Of a stretch of 64,000 bases of DNA, positions 59,102 through 64,000 are shown in pieces. The notes beneath the pieces were generated by a model. The model did no database searches. It saw only the letters and a list, made by a program, of their open reading frames with translations, and was not told where the DNA came from. The translations under genes were made by a program, and so were the position numbers. The DNA comes from Chiua virens. Lineage: Eukaryota; Basidiomycota; Agaricomycetes; Boletales; Boletaceae. The DNA lies in contig JAHNUO010000013.1 in NCBI GenBank assembly GCA_019787685.1, forward strand, positions 1-64,000, read 5' to 3'. Every line of letters starts with the position of its first letter. Position 1 is the first letter of the stretch.

Positions 59102-59660
59102 TCACCCCGACATACGAGTCTTTGAACACCGGTCATTGCGGTCCGGAATGCAATCTAACACAACTGTTACGTTTCCTTCTCCATCTGGTTCTCTTGCGAT
59201 CGCTAACACCGCTGAGGGGAACATACGGGAGAACTTGGACTGTCTCGTGAGTTCGGGATAGAAATATTGTTCCCCATAACCTTCATAGAAGCATGCTGAT
59301 AGCTTGACAGGGGACTTGTGTCCGGTGTCAGGCACCCAATGACCCCTCCAAGTCGAGCGTAAACAAGACGATTCTTCTCATGAATTTCGCCAACGTTTTC
59401 TGACTCCCATGCCATGGTCCTGTACCTGTCCTGGTAGACGAAGTGGAATATGCTTGTTTTTTCGTCAGTGGGATTTTTCCACCTGGCTCGCATATGTGAT
59501 ATTTGCGTCGGGATGGGATAAGACCCACTTTCAATAATCCATTTTATTCGTTGGCTCATTTTTCGCCTTTGCAACGAAGATACGGACGATACTCTCATCG
59601 CCATGTTGAAAGTGAAATGCAAGTCCTCTTCAGTCTGCCAGGTAGAAGTTGCAATTCAAC
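59102..59660 (-). CDS. Hypothetical protein or fragment, frame-shifted
   Basis: A minus-strand frame reads TEEDLHFTFNMAMRVSSVSS, KMSQRIKWIIES, PTQISHMRARWKNP, SIFHFVYQDRYRTMAWES and RLVYARLGG. After a one-base change near 59330 it continues in another frame as PDTGHKSPVKLSACFYEGYG, EQYFYPELTRQSKFSRMFPS, AVLAIAREPDGEGNVTVV, ending at a TGA at 59102-59104. Composition is protein-like on both sides and nothing competes on the other strand. I recognise no family. No start codon was settled and upstream exons may exist. Confidence 0.4.
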
Positions 59661-61677
59661 AGGGCGGTGAAAATGAGTTCGTATCCGACCAGCGTCTCGG
59701 TCGCTGCCGCCATATGCTTACATTTCTGGTGTCCGGATACACAAGACGTTGGAGAACCTGGAGAATTACGGGGTGATCCTGACGCTCCATCGAGCGTTCA
59801 ACATGGTCCCGACCGAAACATGACAAGGTCACTTATATGTATCTCAGTCTGTGGCCCAGGTGAGTATTGTGAATTTCTTCTCGCACCTTGAAAATAACAG
59901 TATACACAGCGGAGGAAGTACCTAGACGAACTTGACATCTCAAAACCAGTACTGGCAAATCTACGCGACGAATAAGCCCACGCAATGCTTGTGAACAGCT
60001 CCCGGCGACCGTGATCTGCGCGCTGGCAGGCAATTAGGAAGCTTGCCGCATAGGTTTTGCAGTAATAGAACTCGCGGATACAGTGTCAGTCATCTGGTAT
60101 GTTATTTCAAATGGTGGGGCTAGTGCCGCAGTATGATTTCAAAGTCCCCTTGACCCACTTCCTGGTGATTGTGATCCGTTGGCCTCTCCTTGTCACATGA
60201 ACCCCGGCCCACACTTGCAGGGCTTCTCCAGAGCGGCTCTGCTTGTTCGTTGAAGCAGCAGTCATCGGAGGCTGATGACCTCGCGCGGGAATTAACAAGG
60301 GTATTTCAAGATGTATTCTTCGCTTTTCACCGCCACTTTAACACATGCCACTCAACCCTGTCGCTATCTCTCCCCTCTACGTGACCCTGTTCATATCAAC
60401 CCCATGTTACGATCCCATCGCTGATGATCAGATATTTGGGTCACCAGACCATCATACTTACATATCATGAGCGGAGCCACTAGAAGTGAAAGATAAGCAG
60501 TATCGTATATAGACGTCCTCCCTACGCTGGGGATCTCGCCATTCCTCGTTGTCAACCACCACTGACTACTGAACGCCGAGTTCGTCGTGTTACAGTGCTC
60601 GTACGGGTCATGTTCTTGTCAGCACTCTGTCTTCGCGCCAGTTTCGGCATCCCGTTGATAAATCGGGATGCCGGATTCAGGCAACGACGATCGAGGGCTC
60701 GTTGCGTTTTAGCTACTAACATGACTGTCACAGGCAATGTCTAGGAACTTAAACTCCAGAGGTAACTATCCCGTCTCAGTCAGCCGTTACTGACATGATG
60801 CACTGGCATGTAGTTGGAACCATCAAATAATGAACGTATGCATTCTCAACATTCTGATTGGTCGTCTAACTGGCACATCCTTGTCGCTGAAATAGGTTTC
60901 GGATGTGAGAAGAGTCCGTGTACCGCGCGAACTAGGTGTGTACACACTCAGATTGATGTAGTTGATGAACAGCATAATCTCTAGGGATCACTCGGATGTA
61001 GTCGTCCAAGGGGATCTCCCGGATACAGTTTCCGTGGAATCTTCTACGGATTGAATGCATGTGAGAGACTGTTTCACAATGCTCAAGATCTGCCGCGTCG
61101 GAAGTGGCAGATCTCGCATGTCATTTTATGTTGTAGCTTCATCGTCAGCGTTTCATACGCCTTGATTCTGGCGAATGATCTAAAACCAAATCTCATTGAC
61201 ATGTCGACTCGGCGTCGACCATTCGATTCTAAGACTGTATAATAATCAGGTCGTTTCCACCCATACTTTTCAGTAGCAAGATATAATGGCTTATGGTAGC
61301 GAGTGTGGGGAAGAAGTTATCTTCCTGCGGCGCTTCGATTTCATTCAATCAAGTCCTAAAAGTGTGACCGTATTATCGGTAGCTATTTGTCCACAAGAGC
61401 AAAGCAATGTCCAAAGTGTCACCATGAATGGGGGCTTGTTCGCGGACGTGGGAGTGTGAAAGTGTGAGTATGAGTGCGTGGCAGACACCAGGGGAAGAAG
61501 AAAAGAACAAGGAGAGTACAACAATGGGTACAACAGCGGATACGGGGATAAGGATTAGTATATATATCTGCAAACGACGTGATATGTCAGTACTTTGATT
61601 CGGTGCGTAACAAGAAAAACTTGCATGCAAGATAAGACAGATATATACCGCGTAAACCGATCTTGACAAGAGCGTGT
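59661..61677. other. Long intergenic stretch, no gene recognised
   Basis: About 2 kb with short frames on both strands only (for example plus 59649-59891, minus 61373-61681). I see no RNA gene or repeat. Confidence 0.4.
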
Positions 61678-63088
61678 TCACGATGCGTTCTCGGCCGAGT
61701 GGGGTGTGGTCTCCTGCTGTGCCAACGGACTCGATCGTACGGGTGCTGTCATCGTCCCACCCAGCCCCGCAGCATCCAACAAGGCCGCATTCGATGAACT
61801 CGACACCGTCCTCGAATGCATCCCATCCGAATCTGCCATCGACCCACGATACATTGACGACACGGACCGATCCGTGAAATGGACCGCGGCCACATTGTCA
61901 GTGGGACCCATGACGTCATCCACGATCCGACCCAAGTCAAGATCGAGATCGTCCCGGTTCGCGAGGGGGTCCATGAGGTGCGTTCCTTCGTGGGGTGGAG
62001 GCCACAAGTTTTCTCTGAACGCAGAGCCGGTCTCGGACCACCGCGACGGGCATTGTGGACCCCGGTGTGCCTGGTCCAGAGTTGGCTTCTCTTCCCACCA
62101 TCAACGCACGAGTGCTCCCATCCCAGGGCGTGTCATAGTTAGCATAGCGTAGCGGGGGCCGAGCGAGGTTGACGTCGTCGAGGTCTTCGCCGGCGAGGAA
62201 ACTCTCTCTGGTGCGGGCTTGTTTTCGTTTGTAGGTAATGGCGTCCAAAAAGTCGAGTCGCTTGAAGCGTTTGCGGCGTGCAAAAAACGCGAGGGATAGA
62301 AAGAGGATGAGGAGAGCTGTCCCCCCTGCTGCGGAACCGGCTATGATGGCGGTGCGCTCACTTGACGAGGTGGGTTCTGTGACTAGGGGTATTGTCGTCG
62401 CAATTGCCGTAGTGGCCTATACGGAGAATGTGACACAGAATGAGGATAGTGCAGGGACAAGAAACGTACGACTACTGGGGTTCCATTCTCGTAGGTAGTA
62501 TATGTGGATGTGATGGTTGATTGCGTTTCGAGTGACGAAGATGATGTGGGAGGGGGCGTGGTACTTGAAGGTGGCGCTGATGTGGATGACTGGGCTGTAC
62601 TAGTACTTGTAATAGAAGTGAGTTGAGAAGAAGTAGAGTGGGAGGATGTTGGCGTCGGAGTGCTCGACACATGGGTAGGACTTGTGGAGGACGAGTCTGA
62701 AGTGGTAGTCTGTGGTGTGCTATAACCAGGCACAAATGTGCATTGGCACGAGCACAGAAGGGATGTGGGGGAATCTCACCTCGTCGTCTCGGTAGTCGTC
62801 GGTGTGGTCGTGGCAAAATCGGAAAAGGGCGTCGAGGATGGTTGTGACGAAAAGACTGCGGTCGTCGCGGCAGTCGCAGTGGTGAAACCTGATGTCTATT
62901 ACCGGGAAAAAAGAAAGCGAGATGAGCGCCACGTTCATTCCAGGGAAGCACGTTTGATTAAAGGAGCGTTGGAAACTCACCTGTGACACGGAGGTATCGA
63001 TACTGCCAGAAGCGGGGGATGCAATGGACACACTGGAAGAGCCTGACGCTCCAACAGAGCCCGACTGACGTGGAACAAGCTCACGCAT
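61678..63088 (-). CDS. Ser/Thr-rich single-pass membrane protein (Mid2/WSC-like layout)
   Basis: MRELVPRQSGSVGASGSSS starts at 63088, with no clear N-terminal hydrophobic signal in the traced exons. A long Ser/Thr/Pro stretch follows (TSPTHVSSTPTPTSSHSTSS and similar), likely O-mannosylated. After an intron comes TEPTSSSERTAIIAGSAAGG, then the membrane helix TALLILFLSLAFFARRKRLK with positive residues after it, and a cytosolic tail (LDFLDAITYKRKQARTRESF, ENLWPPPHEGTHLMDPLA, DLGRIVDDVMG) ending HSAENAS. This arrangement resembles cell-wall sensors or generic fungal surface proteins, but no WSC Cys domain is present. A one-base frame change occurs at a run of four G near 62057. Confidence 0.65.
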
Positions 63089-63239
63089 CTATGATATCTA
63101 TAATTTAGAAAGTGTTGGGCGCGGCGCCCTCAACAGTGGTGATGGTCGAGGAGAACTAATGATATCTAAATATGATACATTCCCAGACCGAAGCCTGCGT
63201 ATTTTCTGTCACAACTCCACGACGACGACGACGACGACA

Positions 63240-63991
63240 ATGGACTGGATACCACTCAAAGTATTCTCGAGAAAGCTGCGTAATGAGTACACCGTTCTCC
63301 CCACCGACCCACAACCAACACGCGCTTGGACCAAGCGACGGCGGTGTCGCATCTTGCATGCCATCACCCTGCGCCGACTGCTGTTTTGTCTCGCATGCAC
63401 ACCGCTCGTCGTCGTCTTCGCCATCCTCTGCCAGGGCATCCCACCACCCTACACCGACATCCGTGTCTTTGAGCGACGTCTCCCGCAACACGACGACCAT
63501 CCAGCACGCTATCTCAAATTCCCAGGTCATTTGTGGGGTCACGGCCTCAACAATGTCCTCCAGGAAGCGTGCGCACCGTATCCTGTCTAGTCGTCATGTT
63601 ACTCAACGGTGGATGGCAGATTGCTCATGTCGTACCTCGCCTACGTCGCCAACGTCTCCTTTGTGTTTGAAGACTATACCTGGTCGCACATGCCCCTCCC
63701 ATGGACTCTCTACGGCTTTTCACTCCGTCCGACGCAAATACCACTCAATGCCATCATCATGGGCCCAACTGCAGGCGGTCCCATGCCCGACGCACCCCGC
63801 GCAGTCAGCGCCGAATTCTACGAGCGTGTCTGCTCAGGTCCAGACGCCGACCCCTACGTCATCAGCTCCGCGAACGCCCCCAACGACGCAGACGGTGACA
63901 TCATAATCAACTGGTGGCAATCTCAACTCGCCACCGTCGACGCACGATGCATCGAGGTCGACTCGACCCCACACATTCTATTCGATCGCTT
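63240..63991 (+). CDS. Type II membrane protein, glycosyltransferase-like, partial (runs off right edge)
   Basis: ATG at 63240. Exon 1 (63240-63568) gives a short cytosolic part, a membrane anchor (LLFCLACTPLVVVFAILCQG) and FPGHLWGHGLNNVLQE. A 51 bp intron (63569-63619) joins in phase to LLMSYLAYVANVSFVFEDYT, LPWTLYGFSLRPTQIPLNA, IIMGPTAGGPMP and FYERVCSG. Exon 2 stops at 63991 before a gtaagc donor, so the gene continues beyond the window. The anchor followed by a GLNNxLQE...YLAY...FVFEDY pattern resembles fungal O-fucosyltransferase-like proteins of the Golgi; this is a weak analogy. A CGA triplet repeat (about seven units) lies just before the ATG, at 63219-63238. Confidence 0.65.
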
Positions 63992-64000
63992 GTAAGCCCT

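Overview
The window looks like nuclear DNA of a filamentous basidiomycete, most likely an Agaricomycete. Genes are dense and split by many 45-75 bp introns. The gene content is fungal: MIC26/27, bL31m, TSC10, SatP/Gpr1, SYM1, IML2, MAU2/Scc4 and ATG101. It also carries lineage-typical families: a TKL-ccin-like kinase, an orphan multi-pass membrane protein, BTB and F-box proteins, and a fungal THEM6-like thioesterase. Assignment below class (for example Ceratobasidiaceae) is only a guess. All gene names come from recognising motifs by eye; no search was run.

Left arm, 1-7.6 kb: an accessory, repeat-rich block. It holds a leftward gene whose N-terminus looks like a ParB/sulfiredoxin-fold domain, and a leftward coiled-coil RING-finger gene. 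Six long palindromes built on the arm CCCGCATTTCGACAA lie in and around these two genes, two of them inside an intron of the ParB-like gene. Next come a ~77 bp tandem repeat and a ~0.94 kb element with terminal inverted repeats and TA ends, probably a non-autonomous Tc1/mariner-like transposon. This block is the best candidate for something undescribed.

Middle, 7.6-46 kb: mostly conserved housekeeping genes in both orientations. They cover mitochondrial structure and translation (MIC26/27, bL31m, SYM1, IML2), sphingolipid synthesis (TSC10), transport (an MFS drug transporter, SatP/Gpr1), a lipase-like hydrolase, an aldo/keto reductase with broken frames, cohesin loading (MAU2), autophagy initiation (ATG101), an orphan membrane protein and a hotdog-fold thioesterase.

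Right, 46-64 kb: a large TKL-type kinase with an altered DFG motif, a Ser/Pro-rich coiled-coil protein, a decayed copy of the splicing factor PRPF6/Prp1, a BTB protein, an F-box protein, a Ser/Thr-rich single-pass membrane protein, and the start of a type II membrane protein cut by the window edge.

Two window-wide patterns matter. (1) Many otherwise well-conserved genes have single one- or two-base frame breaks, often at C or G runs, including MAU2 and ATG101; residual sequencing indels explain this better than decay. PRPF6 differs: it has stop codons, several shifts and a large internal deletion. (2) At least five introns appear to use GC rather than GT at the 5' splice site. Intron boundaries were placed by hand from splice consensus and reading phase, so terminal exons are less certain than internal ones.
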